Shown here: piece after piece, positions 36,911 through 47,500 of the stretch | How the letters are laid out: the number at the start of each line of letters is the position of its first letter | Numbering within the stretch: the stretch's first letter is position 1 | NCBI GenBank assembly: GCA_963573315.1 | Contig: OY752147.1 | Location: 682,001-746,000 of the forward strand | DNA from: Entomortierella parvispora | Lineage: Eukaryota; Mortierellomycota; Mortierellomycetes; Mortierellales; Mortierellaceae | Direction: 5' to 3' | DNA: 64,000 bases | Made by a program: the position numbers and the translations under genes | Notes under the pieces: model-generated | The model's database searches: none | What the model saw: the letters and a program-made list of their open reading frames with translations, nothing else | Told to the model about the DNA's origin: nothing

Positions 36911-38578
36911 TTATATAGCTCCTTGTTCAACGTAAAAGATCTTGGACATGCCGGTGAATCGTAAGATTTTACCCTCCCAAAACAAATCTAGCTCAATCCT
37001 GGCGCGTACCAAGATTCTGTCCTCGGGTATAGGCGAAGTAGTCATCATGTTGCGTGTCGGATGAAGGTACAGGAATCGAACATCGCTGGGCAAGTTGGCC
37101 GCCACAATGTCGTATCTCTCGGCCGTGAGAGCGTCCTCTACGTAGACGCTCACCGTACCATACAGCGGAACCGGGGATGCGGGCAGGTTCTCTGGAGCAT
37201 CCCAAGCGAGGACATATGGCGCCCCGAGGTAAAATCGTTTCTTGTTTTCGACCCAATGAGTGACATTGAGCATTCCAGCATCCAAGATCTCGACGGGAGG
37301 GTTAAACCCTGGTTCGAATTCGTGCTCCTCCCAAATGCCAATATCATCCTGGTTCTGGAAATGGTTCGGGTCGATAATATGGGAATGGTGATGACCTTCT
37401 TCCCCCGTGTCATCTTGACCTTCGTGTTCATCGCCGTCATCGTCCTCTTTGTTCTCCTGTTCTCCGTCTTCGTCCTCATCATCCTGTCCCTCGTGCATGT
37501 GCTGTTGAGTTTGTACAATGACTTGTGGTTGTTCTGTTTCTGGGTCCACCAGCGGGTCGTCGTCTCCAGCAAGCATTTCATGATCGTGGACGCCCATGTC
37601 TGGTCGACCTAACCCTATCAAGTCCCTTGAAGCGTGATCGGGGCTTTCTTCTTCCTCCTCTCCTCCTTCCTCTTGCTCTTCCTCCTCCATTTGATCGTCG
37701 CTCACTGTTGGATCATCAGAGGCTGAGGGCAAGGGTATGAAGGTTTTCCTCTGATCGCGTTCATGATCTTTGCGAACTTTGATCGGAAACACTTCTCTCC
37801 GAGCCAGTACTTTACTCGACCTGCCCTCGTAGACGGTCATAATTAATTTCGTCACCACGTCCAGCGTGTCTTCTGAAGAGTGCCTGCCTTCTTCTTGGGC
37901 TCCTTCCTTTCCACTGAGTAGTAGCGTGTTCTGAGCGAGGGTATCCTCGTCCTTGCCTCTCAATTGCTCCTTCTCGAGTTGTTCATCTGAGATCAAGTCG
38001 TAAGGTACTACGAGGTCCATGAACCGGTTCATGGTCGAGACATGTCGAACGATGGGTCGTCTCCTCCTCCTTGGTCGGACACTTGTCGTTGTCGTGGCTA
38101 TGTTCCGGCTCGGTTGGCCATCCGAGGTTGTTTCTGGGATTTGGAGGATTCCTTCTTCTACTTCCTCTTCGTGTACTGGAACAAGACTGATGTCAAAAGT
38201 TGCATCTTCAGGCAGGTCCAAGTCCACCCAGCTCAATGTCTCAATAGTTCCAGAGACCCAGACATCATTTGGCTCTGGGTTGAGGATTGCAAATGAATAA
38301 ATCTCAGACTCCGGTTCAGACTCGTGCAAAGGTGTGGCGGTGTGCGTGCCCTGGAGGGGAGACCTCGTTATTGTTGCTGTGGATATGGAGGAAGTAAAAT
38401 ACGGAGGAGAGGCTGAGGAGGATGAAGAAGGGGGTATCTTTGCCGGTAAAGTGTAGAGTACTGGAGCTGTGTGTGCGCCTTGAAAGGCCAGGCAGAAAAC
38501 CATGGCTATTGACGAGAGCAATTGAGTTCGAGTCCTGAGACGATTCAGCCGGCGGTGTATCCGTGTCGGGGGAGCCAT
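36911..38578 (-). CDS. Secreted protein with Kre9/Knh1-like N-terminal domain
   Basis: Single exon, 555 residues from the Met at 38578 (MAPPTRIHRR); the frame stays open upstream, but that part is UTR-like. Seen: signal-peptide-like segment at 20-40 (SIAMVFCLAFQGAHTA); an Ig-like block LNPEPNDVWVSG ... ETLSWV near 95-115, the pattern of the Kre9/Knh1 wall-protein family; a long acidic Asp/Glu/His-rich middle (codons at 37320-37720); then a second folded region (PYVLAWDAPENLP, RILVRARIELDLFWEG). No GPI signal at the C-terminus. Probably a cell-wall or secretory-pathway glycoprotein. The Kre9 link rests on a short motif, so beta-1,6-glucan function is only suggested. Confidence 0.7.
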   Translation of the reverse strand: MAPPTRIHRRLNRLRTRTQLLSSIAMVFCLAFQGAHTAPVLYTLPAKIPPSSSSSASPPYFTSSISTATITRSPLQGTHTATPLHESEPESEIYSFAILNPEPNDVWVSGTIETLSWVDLDLPEDATFDISLVPVHEEEVEEGILQIPETTSDGQPSRNIATTTTSVRPRRRRRPIVRHVSTMNRFMDLVVPYDLISDEQLEKEQLRGKDEDTLAQNTLLLSGKEGAQEEGRHSSEDTLDVVTKLIMTVYEGRSSKVLARREVFPIKVRKDHERDQRKTFIPLPSASDDPTVSDDQMEEEEQEEGGEEEEESPDHASRDLIGLGRPDMGVHDHEMLAGDDDPLVDPETEQPQVIVQTQQHMHEGQDDEDEDGEQENKEDDDGDEHEGQDDTGEEGHHHSHIIDPNHFQNQDDIGIWEEHEFEPGFNPPVEILDAGMLNVTHWVENKKRFYLGAPYVLAWDAPENLPASPVPLYGTVSVYVEDALTAERYDIVAANLPSDVRFLYLHPTRNMMTTSPIPEDRILVRARIELDLFWEGKILRFTGMSKIFYVEQGAI

Positions 38579-38926
38579 ATCGAGCAGGCGTGACAAAGTG
38601 TATGAGGATGGAATTGCAGAATGGGCGCCAACGACAGAATGAGAAGAAAGTAAATGGTCTGAAATGAAATGAAATGAAAGAGATGTCAATGTGATTGTCA
38701 ACTGCAAGAAGAGGACAGGACAGGGGAACAAGGGAAATGAAAATAGAAACAAAAATAGCCCTCGTGGAGGCAGGACGTTTTTAGCCATTCTTTTTCTCCG
38801 TTGATTATCATACTTCACACAAACATGGATGGACGAAGGAGATTCGACGACCGCACTTGAGTGCAATTAAACACACAAAAAGGGGGTTAACGTTTTTTGG
38901 AAGGAGGACGAACGGTCCTAGGGAAT
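38579..38926. promoter_or_regulatory. Promoter side of the Knh1-like gene
   Basis: 348 bp with three ATGAAATGAA-type repeats (38659-38679). Nothing else recognised. Confidence 0.4.
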
Positions 38927-39433
38927 CTAGACAAATTTTTGTATTGTTTGAGAGCACCTGGATCCGCCACAACAAGAGCACACAGGCACAACAGAAAGGG
39001 GCTCGGGAATACTTTGTTCACATTCAACTAGGGTCGTTTTTTTTATTCTACTCCCACATGTTCTCCACAGCAGTTGACACCTTGAACCCCTTCCAGGCGA
39101 CCATGGTCTTTGGGTGTCTGATCCAAACTGCGTCCCTTTCGAGTTCATCCTCACGATCTGGTGACATCGTGCATTGTCCACCCAGATTGGAACTTGAAAG
39201 CGCCGAACAAGCCTTGTGCCCTGGATTAACTGCCTGCTTTTGGAGTGATTCTTCAGGTCTATATCCTTCATCGAGCTCGTCATCGTACTCTGGGAGCCAA
39301 GCAGCCTCGAGTTGTTGCTGCTCGTGTCTGAGGAGGGCCTCAGGTAATCGTCTGTCCAGGCTTCGTCTACAAGAGCCGAGAGCACCATGGCCGTCAAAAT
39401 TGATAAGAGAAGAGTCGAGAGCAAGAAATGCAT
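38927..39433 (-). CDS. Hypothetical small secreted protein, reading frame doubtful
   Basis: The ATG at 39433 opens 168 residues with a clear signal peptide (MHFLLSTLLLSILTAMVL) but a weak, Ser/Arg-rich remainder. From about 39350 to 39051 a second minus-strand frame reads more like protein (HEQQQLEAAWLPEYDDELDE, then WIRHPKTMVAWKGF, ending ENMWE at 39048). The simplest view is a small secreted protein whose frame shifts by one base near 39360, by mutation or sequencing error. No GT-AG intron that joins the two frames was found. No family recognised. Confidence 0.4.
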   Translation of the reverse strand: MHFLLSTLLLSILTAMVLSALVDEAWTDDYLRPSSDTSSNNSRLLGSQSTMTSSMKDIDLKNHSKSRQLIQGTRLVRRFQVPIWVDNARCHQIVRMNSKGTQFGSDTQRPWSPGRGSRCQLLWRTCGSRIKKTTLVECEQSIPEPLSVVPVCSCCGGSRCSQTIQKFV

Positions 39434-39781
39434 TATGGTTGCTGCTGGGTCGATCAACCAGCGGTTTGCGACAAGAGACGACGGAAAGGAGGTTTGCAAG
39501 AGGGTGGAAGAACAACAAGTGCGAAGCAAGGCGACCGGCACTTATACGGTGACCAGCCGCACAAGGTACGGTACATGATACAAATGCCTTCCAGGTCGTC
39601 GGCTCAGGAACCTCAAGAAAATATACCTTATAGTGCCGGTGAGACGGATCAGGGCACTCAGGTGGGTCAGACAAGGGCTGCTGTCGTTGAACCCAGGGAA
39701 CCCCGACGGTTGTCAAGATAGGGCCTTTATTTACTATTGACAAGAAATCCGGCCACGCGACAGTGCAAGCTTTGTATGGCC
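39434..39781. other. Intergenic, nothing recognised
   Basis: About 350 bp between the doubtful secreted ORF and the stop of the PARP-like gene. No repeat or RNA gene seen. Confidence 0.4.
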
Positions 39782-40631
39782 CTACCTGTAACAGATTAGG
39801 AAACGGGGAAGAACCACCCGCGTATCCGAGTGGCAGCTAATAGCGTTTGTCACCACAGGCTCGTACACGCTGCAAAGAAACATGGCCTTCATTCCGCTAG
39901 CATTGGCCACGCAGTATGAGACGGAAGTGACGGCATCAGGGGCGAAAAAGAAACCAGGACCTAACAGATAAGACGATTTAACACACACACAAAAAAAAGT
40001 TGGTAGCGGAAACTCTTATCGTTTCTTTACCACGGCGAATAAACGAGCTCTTGAACCCGCCTCGAAGAATGCAGCAAATGCAACAAGTAGGGACAAGACA
40101 GGGAGCTCCAAGGGTGCACACAGAGTCGCAGGTAAGCCTCGTTCCATGAAATTTGAGGCTTGCATTCATCTGGACGGCCGATGTCAGATGCAAGTTTGCC
40201 AGGCTGGCCGGGTAGATGATTCTTGCAATCCTTATGATGTTCAAGGCGCCCTTGACTTTTCTGCTTACGTTTTGAAAGTCAAAGTTGTCTGGGTCCAAGA
40301 AGACGAGTGTGGTCTGCAAAAGTCCGTCAGAGTGCTTGTGGAAACATGCTTTGGCGCAATAATCATACCGAACAGACACATTGCGCTCCGAGACGAAGGA
40401 GGTCTTTGGACACCCTGGCCGGGCACAGGGACGCGCGGTGGCATGCAAGGACCGCTTGTGACAGGACTTTGAGCAAAACTCGTGCTGGTGAAAAGCCCAG
40501 TTGAAACAACCCTTGCGTTTGCAAATCCGAGAGGAGGAAGAAGAGTTGAGGAGGCGGAGTGCGATTTTGGGGCGAAAATAAAGGAGGGCGGCAGAAGCAG
40601 TGGCCATAATGACAGCGTATGCGAGCCACAT
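39782..40631 (-). CDS. Compact PARP-like ADP-ribosyltransferase with N-terminal membrane segment and Cys motifs
   Basis: Exons 40031-40631 and 39782-39960 give 259 residues with consistent phase. Seen in order: hydrophobic helix 2-25 (MWLAYAVIMATASAALLYF); two C-x(4)-C ... FCSKSC / YCAKAC units (about 37-100), a presumed zinc-binding pair; then a short ART fold with the catalytic-loop FHGTR, CICCILRGGFKSSF, GPGFFFAPDAVTSVSY after the intron, and the closing strand VVLPRFLICYR. This matches the fungal PARP-like subgroup that has RWHGT ... CxLCxIL ... FGxGIY ... LPRYL. The His of HYE is present; the Tyr position reads Phe, and the Glu position is not an acidic residue. It may be a mono-ADP-ribosyltransferase or inactive. 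Membrane attachment is inferred from the N-terminus. Confidence 0.75.
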
Positions 40632-41502
40632 GGCGGGGTGGAGAGAGGGGCAAAAGGAGGGGCAAGGATGGCGACAAGACGAAGGGACAAGAGGCAGACA
40701 GGGCGGGGAAGGTGCAGACTGGTTTGATGGGATTGAACCATTGACGGGTTGTTTGATGATGGATCGTTTGATGGATCGTTTGATGGATCGTTTGGTGGAT
40801 CATTGCAGAGCAGCAGGCGGCTATGGGGGCGTCTTGTGCCAGTCTAATGACTCGTTTGCCGCAAAAACACGGCATGCATGGACTAGAGAGGCACAGGGTA
40901 CAGTGGGCAATGGCAACAGAACGCGTGCCATCCTCGGACTATCCAAGACGGTACATGCATGCACTGCACTGCACAGTATTCCATCCTGTCCTCCTCCTCC
41001 AAAACTACAACAGACCAAGAGACCCCCTTTTCCTGTGCAACTTGCTGGTCCAGGACTGGACTGTTGGAGAAAGGGTTTGTAATAAAGGGGTTGAGAACAA
41101 CATGGACAGCAGGGATAACAGGGACAACAGGGGTAGCAAAAGGAGCCCCACTTCGGCTGAACCTCTCTGCTCCTGGGCAATACGCGAGAAACGAGCATGC
41201 AAACAGGAAAGTGGGTCGACCATTCCCACCCCCATTCCATCCCTGCTTCCTCCTGGAGGTGAACGAGCATCTCCTCCTCCACAGGCCCACAACCGGCACC
41301 CGATACACATCCTTTTCTCTCTTTCTTTGCTCCTATCCACCGCTGTCCTCACTTTGCGCGCTCTTCTCCATCGCTCCACCCTCCCCTTTCCGATCCACAT
41401 CTCCGCCGCCTTTGCTCTTTCTCTCCTGTCGTCCTCACTCATCTTTCCTTCCTCCCACAAGCTTGTTCTTCCCCGAACGCCGTGATATCGGGGTTGGGAA
41501 AG
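40632..41502. other. Divergent intergenic with 12-bp tandem repeat
   Basis: 871 bp between the PARP-like gene and the giant cysteine-rich gene. It contains a tandem repeat (40751-40801) and a pyrimidine-rich stretch (41265-41470) ahead of the giant gene. The ORFs here are short and low complexity. Confidence 0.5.
40751..40801. repeat. 12-bp tandem repeat (GATGGATCGTTT)
   Basis: About four copies of the unit, the last diverged (GGTGGATCATTG), lie in the promoter region upstream of the PARP-like gene. Confidence 0.85.
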
Positions 41503-44500
41503 ATGCAGCCGTTCGGTCGCTATATCCGCCTGGCCTGTGTCGCAGCCCTTGTGTTTTCAGGGATGATGGTTCGCGTCGATCCATTTGTTTCGGGCGATGG
41601 GATCACAGTAAAGTCCGATCTGGACTCCCTTAAAAGGCGCCCAGAGAACCATCAGCATCGCGTTGAAGGTCATCATAAACACCAGCAGCACCAGCAACAC
41701 CAGTATCCACAAAGCCAACAGCACCAAGGGATCAAGGTGAATCCACATCTCCATAAGGATCCGCTCGAGGCTAGCAGGGTTGGCAAAGAGCATTATGCTA
41801 AGAGCGCCGTCAAGAAGCTCAAGGGCCGTGTTACCGCATTAAACAACTTGCATCATCGCCGCAAGCATCGTCATACCAAACACTGCAGACACCATCTCAA
41901 GAAGAAGAAAGACCACCATCACCATCACCACCGCCCCAACAAGTGCAAAGAGGGCGAGGGCAACAGCAAGCACTGTGAGGACTATGGCAAAGAAAGAGAT
42001 GACGACGGCAAGCCCAGAATAGGTAAGAGCACAGGCATTACAGCTGGGGTAGTGGAGAGGGGTGCCCCATGCGATGCGAACCGTAGGCGCAGACTCGATG
42101 GCAAATAGCAAACAAAAGGAAAAAGGGGCAGCGCACAGCTGCTTGAAGAACAAGGACTAACCTCCTTGCCTACATTTCATGGACTCCTATCAGCCTCATT
42201 CGGCATCCTTGTTTGTGAAAACAAGACGGTTAGCGCCGTCTTCTGCCCCACTGGAACCCAAGCCCGCCCTAGCGCCCAGATGAAGTTCTCTATTGATCTG
42301 TTTTCAGCCCAGACCATCTTTGCCATGAACAGTGGTGGAAAACCCCCTAAACCTATAAACAATGGCACCTACAGCAAGAACATTGCCTACCTGGACATAA
42401 TCTCTATGAGTGCGCCTTGCCCCAAGCCTGCCAATAAGGACATCACTGCCGCCATCAAGAGACTAACGCTCCATGATCGCAAACTGCTGAGGCCATACTT
42501 CAACTTCGGATTTTACATGAGCTCCATCTCCGGTCTCTCTGGCGTTGACCGACATAACGAAAATGGTGGCAATGGTGATTGCAACGGATCGACAGGTGGT
42601 CATTGGCATGACAGGTGTACGGGCGTAGGCACCTTCTGTGGTATTGATATCTTTGGATGCAGCACCATTGATGATGGTCTTTACAGTTGCAGCGCTATTG
42701 GCTCCAAACCCACGCTGCTAGAGATCTGCCCTCTTGGAGACTGTGTGAGTCGTGGCCGCGCCAGTAATTCCTCTTCAAGCTGCCGTCATGGCGATTGTGA
42801 ATGCGTTGGTTCTGGATCGGTAAGAGAGCCTAACTTTCATCGCAAGGTGCCTTGGACTATCCAGCGCAGTGCGTTTTATCTTTAATCTAACCCGCCATGT
42901 ACAATTTTACTCTGCTCCAGATTTGTGGGTCAGAGTTCCCTACTAGCTGCGGGTACCGGCAAGACTCGATCTACTTTTGCAAAGCCTCTGGCACTCTGCC
43001 ACAGTTGATTCAGAAGTGCGAGAGCGGCATCTGCCTGCCTGGAGCTGACAAGTGTTCACCCCGTCCTGTACCAAAGGAATGCCTGTGCTCCAAGCCCGGA
43101 CCGGTAATACTCGTTTGCATTGCTATAGCTATCTATCTCCATCTAGCTACTTGATCATCATAAAGTGTGTCTATTCATATTAACCTGTCTTTTTTTCTCT
43201 TTTCTAAAGATCTGCGGATCCACATTTGCCGAGACCTGTAAATACAAAAACGGAACTCTGTATGGCTGTTCTGCGGCAGGCGAGCCCCCAACGACCCTCG
43301 ACGTTTGTGAATCCAATATCTGCATTGCTGGAACCGGAATCTGTGGTAACCCTGGCCCCTCAGAATGCCAATGCCCACGGAGTGGTCAGATCTGTGGATC
43401 CTCTTTCCCAGCGACTTGTGGCTTTGATGCCCACTCATTGTTCGACTGTGCCAGACAAGGAAGCACTCCACTGCTGCTCCGAAAGTGTGAATCCGGATCA
43501 TGCCCCGCCAACAGCTCTTCTTGCGCCAGAAACAGCTGTCTCTGCACCAAAACCCAGAGTGTCATTTGTGGCTCAACCTTCGATGCAAAGTGTGGATTAG
43601 ATGCCTCTGCTCTCTATTCTTGTTCTGGAGAGAATACGTCTCCTATAATCTTCAAGGAGTGCAGCTCAAAGTCTTGCCGCACTAACGAGACTCAGTGCGA
43701 CCCGGGCGAGTGCGAGTGCAAAGAAGCAGGCGACACTTGCGGATCTAATTTCCCCAAGACGTGCATAGACATCTCACAGACGGACCTGTATACATGCACA
43801 AGTGTTGGCTCTCCGCCTGTTCTTACGACCGCATGCAATTCCAAAGTGTGCAACGTTGGTGAGAAAAACTGTGGTGTGGACTCGTGCACATGCACCAGTG
43901 TCGGAGATGTAAGTGAAAGAAGTGAAAGTTACATCAACTACTCTTTTGTTTCTTTTTCTAACCTAGTTAATTCTAGATATGTGGCGCGGATTTCCCTTCT
44001 ACTTGCGGCTACGATGCCAACTCCCTGCATGAATGTCTACGAGTGGGCGACAAACCAGTGTTTTCTGACAAATGTCTCTCAGGATCTTGTGTAAAAGGCT
44101 CTCAAAAGTGCTCCCCAGACCCATGTGCTTGCCAGAAAGATGGAAATGTAGGGATTAAGCACCAATATTTCTCAATCGAAATATTGTCGATTAACGAGAG
44201 CTAACCACATCCTCTTTTCTTCCCTCGTGGCAACGCAGTTTTGCGGAAAGGACTTTCCCGATTACTGTGCAAAAGACCCAGCTAGCACATACCGCTGTAT
44301 TTCCGAAGGAAGGACTCCCCTGCTGCAGGCGAAGTGCCCGACCAACTACTGTCCTCCAGGCAGAGATGGTGCCTGCAAGAAGGATCCTTGCCTCTGCGAC
44401 AGTGCCGGCAACGTAAATATTGAACTAAGAGCCTTTAATGAAAGATTTTATGATTTATCTCTACCCATATCTGACTTTCTCTTCATGACTTGCCCATCAG

Positions 44501-47500
44501 ATCTGTGCGACATCCTTTGATAGATCTTGCAACTATCCTACCGCAGCATTGATGGCTTGTGATAAAGAGGGCGGTGTACCATCCATCTCACGAACCTGCG
44601 CAAGGGGCGTATGTAACGAACAATCCAGCACCTGCGAACCCGGAGAATGCGAGTGCCTCAGCGTTGGAAATGTATGGCAATCATCTGTCTTGCTTGGACT
44701 TTTAATAGGAATGAGAACCACGTCATTAATTCCCTTCTTTTCATTGTATACAATGAACACTCATGGGTTTTGGGCAATTAGATCTGCGGTTCTACCTTCC
44801 CTGACAAGTGTGGCTACAACAAAAAGTCTCTCTATCTTTGCAAAAGAATCAGTTCTATACCGGAGGAACGACAGATTTGCCCTTCTGGGGAATGTCCAGC
44901 CGGCGATAGGTCCTGCAAGGATGATGTTTGTGATTGCAAAACATCCGGAGACGTGAGTATCAGCGGGCAACTGTGTTTCCTGGAATAATTACGATAAGAG
45001 ACCGTGACGACCAAACTCGTTTTTTCGTTCCTACTTGTATCAGATCTGCGGTTCATCATTTAAGCAAGAGTGCAATAAGGAACCAGATTCTCTCTACACC
45101 TGCTCAGGACCCGGCGGAAATCCTCAGTTCCTACATAAATGTCTATCTGGAGTCTGCAGGCCTAATGCTACCGATTGTGATGGCTTTGACACCTGCAAAT
45201 GCGCTCAGGACGGAATGGTAAAACGATTACAGTATGAGGATTTTAAGACAGACTTTAGAATGCTAAGTTTCCCTCCACCTGTCCCTGCTTTAGACCTGTG
45301 GTGTCAACTTTCAGCCTTCGTGCAAGTACAATGATAACGCTATATACAGCTGTGTGAAAGGCGAGGAACCAGTTCTGTTCAAGCACTGTGTGCCTTACAC
45401 TTGTGAGGCAGGAAGCGGACACTGCACTGAGATTGAAGGCGAGTGTCTCTGCACCGAGGAAGGCAACGTAAGTTTTTTTTTAGCCTCGAGACTTTAGTCC
45501 ATCTCCCCGCTGTCACTAACCTTCCTTTTTTTGAATAGATTTGTGGCTCAAGTTTTGATTCAAAGTGTAAGACTATTAAGGATGCTTTGTACACTTGTAA
45601 GGCCAAGGACGCCGTCCCAGAATTTTCTGGAGTGTGTCCTTCTGGCTCATGTCCTAGAGGTCAAAAAAAGTGTGCGATATTGGATGAATGTATTTGTACC
45701 AAGGTTGGCAAGGTAGATTGCAATGACACGATATTTCATTGTTTGTTTTTCTTGTAAATTGGGGTATCATCTAAGTCATTGTTCGTTAGATTTGTGGATC
45801 CACTTTTGATGCCGCTTGCGGGTTCATCTCTGAGGCCCTGTACGAATGTAAGGCAGGGGAAGATGTGCCTATCAAGGTCGAGGACTGTCTATCCAGGAGC
45901 TGCATTAGTGGCACTGACAAGTGCGCTGACATTGACAAGTGCGATTGTGCAAAGGCTGGCCAGGCAAGTGACAGATCCAGAGTTTTCTTTTCATTTAATG
46001 TTCTCGCGAAGTTCATTTCTGGATTCTAATTCTTATTTGGGATACGAATGGCTTAGTTGTGTGGATCCTTGTTCGACAAGTCGTGCTCACTGGACGACAA
46101 TAGGTTGTACTTTTGCTCGAATGAGGGTGAGCAGCCAAAGCCGCTGCCCGAATGCCCTTCAGGAGAGTGCCTTAAAGACCAGAACGTCTGCAAGCCTGAT
46201 GAATGCGGCTGCCCGGCTAATGTGACCACGGTATTATGAACTCTTATGCTTTTATCAAAGGAGTCCTTTATCTCATCTTTCTCAGACTTGAGATAGAAAG
46301 AGGAATCTGACTCCAAGAGATATCCTTTTTTTTTCTGGTTGTTAGATTTGTGGCTCGACCTTCCCCGATGCCTGTAACTTGGAGGATGGCTCTCTGTATA
46401 CCTGTCTTTCTGAATCTGTCAAGCCTATCTTTGTCGCCAATTGCCTGTCGAACATTTGTATTGTGAATGCTACCGATTGTGCACCCCCACCAGGCCTGTG
46501 CCTGTGCAAAGCCAACGAGCAGGTAAATAAGAAAAGTTATCTTCACCACTGATTAAATATGATTGCATTATCTTACTTGTTCTCATTCTTTCTAGATCTG
46601 TGGCTCTACTTTTGACAAGTCCTGCGGCTTCGACAAGGATGCAATGTACTTTTGCGCTAGAAAGGATGCCATTCCACGGTTAATCGAGGAATGTGAGGCC
46701 AAGACCTGTCATCCTGGTGATCACAACTGTGTTCGGCCTGAAGACTGCAAATGCAAAGGACCTGGACACGTAAGCGGCATTTTTATCTTTGGATGCTTTA
46801 TACTAATAATTCCAGGTCTATGGCTAATATCTTTTCATCGCGGGGCTGCGATATGAAATATATATATATATATACGTAGCCATGTGGAGGGGAGTTCCCC
46901 GACTACTGTGGCCTTGACAAGGACTGGATGTATCAGTGTGGCGAAAAGGGGGATGAACCCCACAAATGGCTTAAATATCCGCCGGGCGAGTGCAAGGAAA
47001 CACTAAACCCCTATAACCGGGATCCTTGCGCGTGCCCTGGCACAGGTATAGCCTGTGGTTTTGTCCTGGATATGGCAGCGTGCGAGAAAATGACAATCAA
47101 GCCCAACACTGTCTACGACTGCACTGAAGGAGAGTTACCTGTCGAGATGGACACTTGCATTTCTCCAGAGTCCTGCGTCCAGTCTTCTTCAGGCGCGGCC
47201 TGTAAACGTGATCCCTGTGCATGTAGCGACGGAGCTTTGGTAAATGCTGATATTATATCGTTCTCTGCATTTTTCATGAACATGAACATGTTTAGGCTGG
47301 TGTTGACACATGCACTGATGCGTCTATTCTAAAAAAACGCTCATATAGGTTTGTGGAAAAGATATCAGTTCTACCTGCGCGTTGAACTCGGATATGAGCT
47401 ATAGATGCAAGGCTGGAAAATGGGTGGAAGAGGAGAACTGCAGCCGTGGATGCAAATCTCTTGAAGGCAAATGTGTAGATCTGTGCGATTGTGCTGAAAA

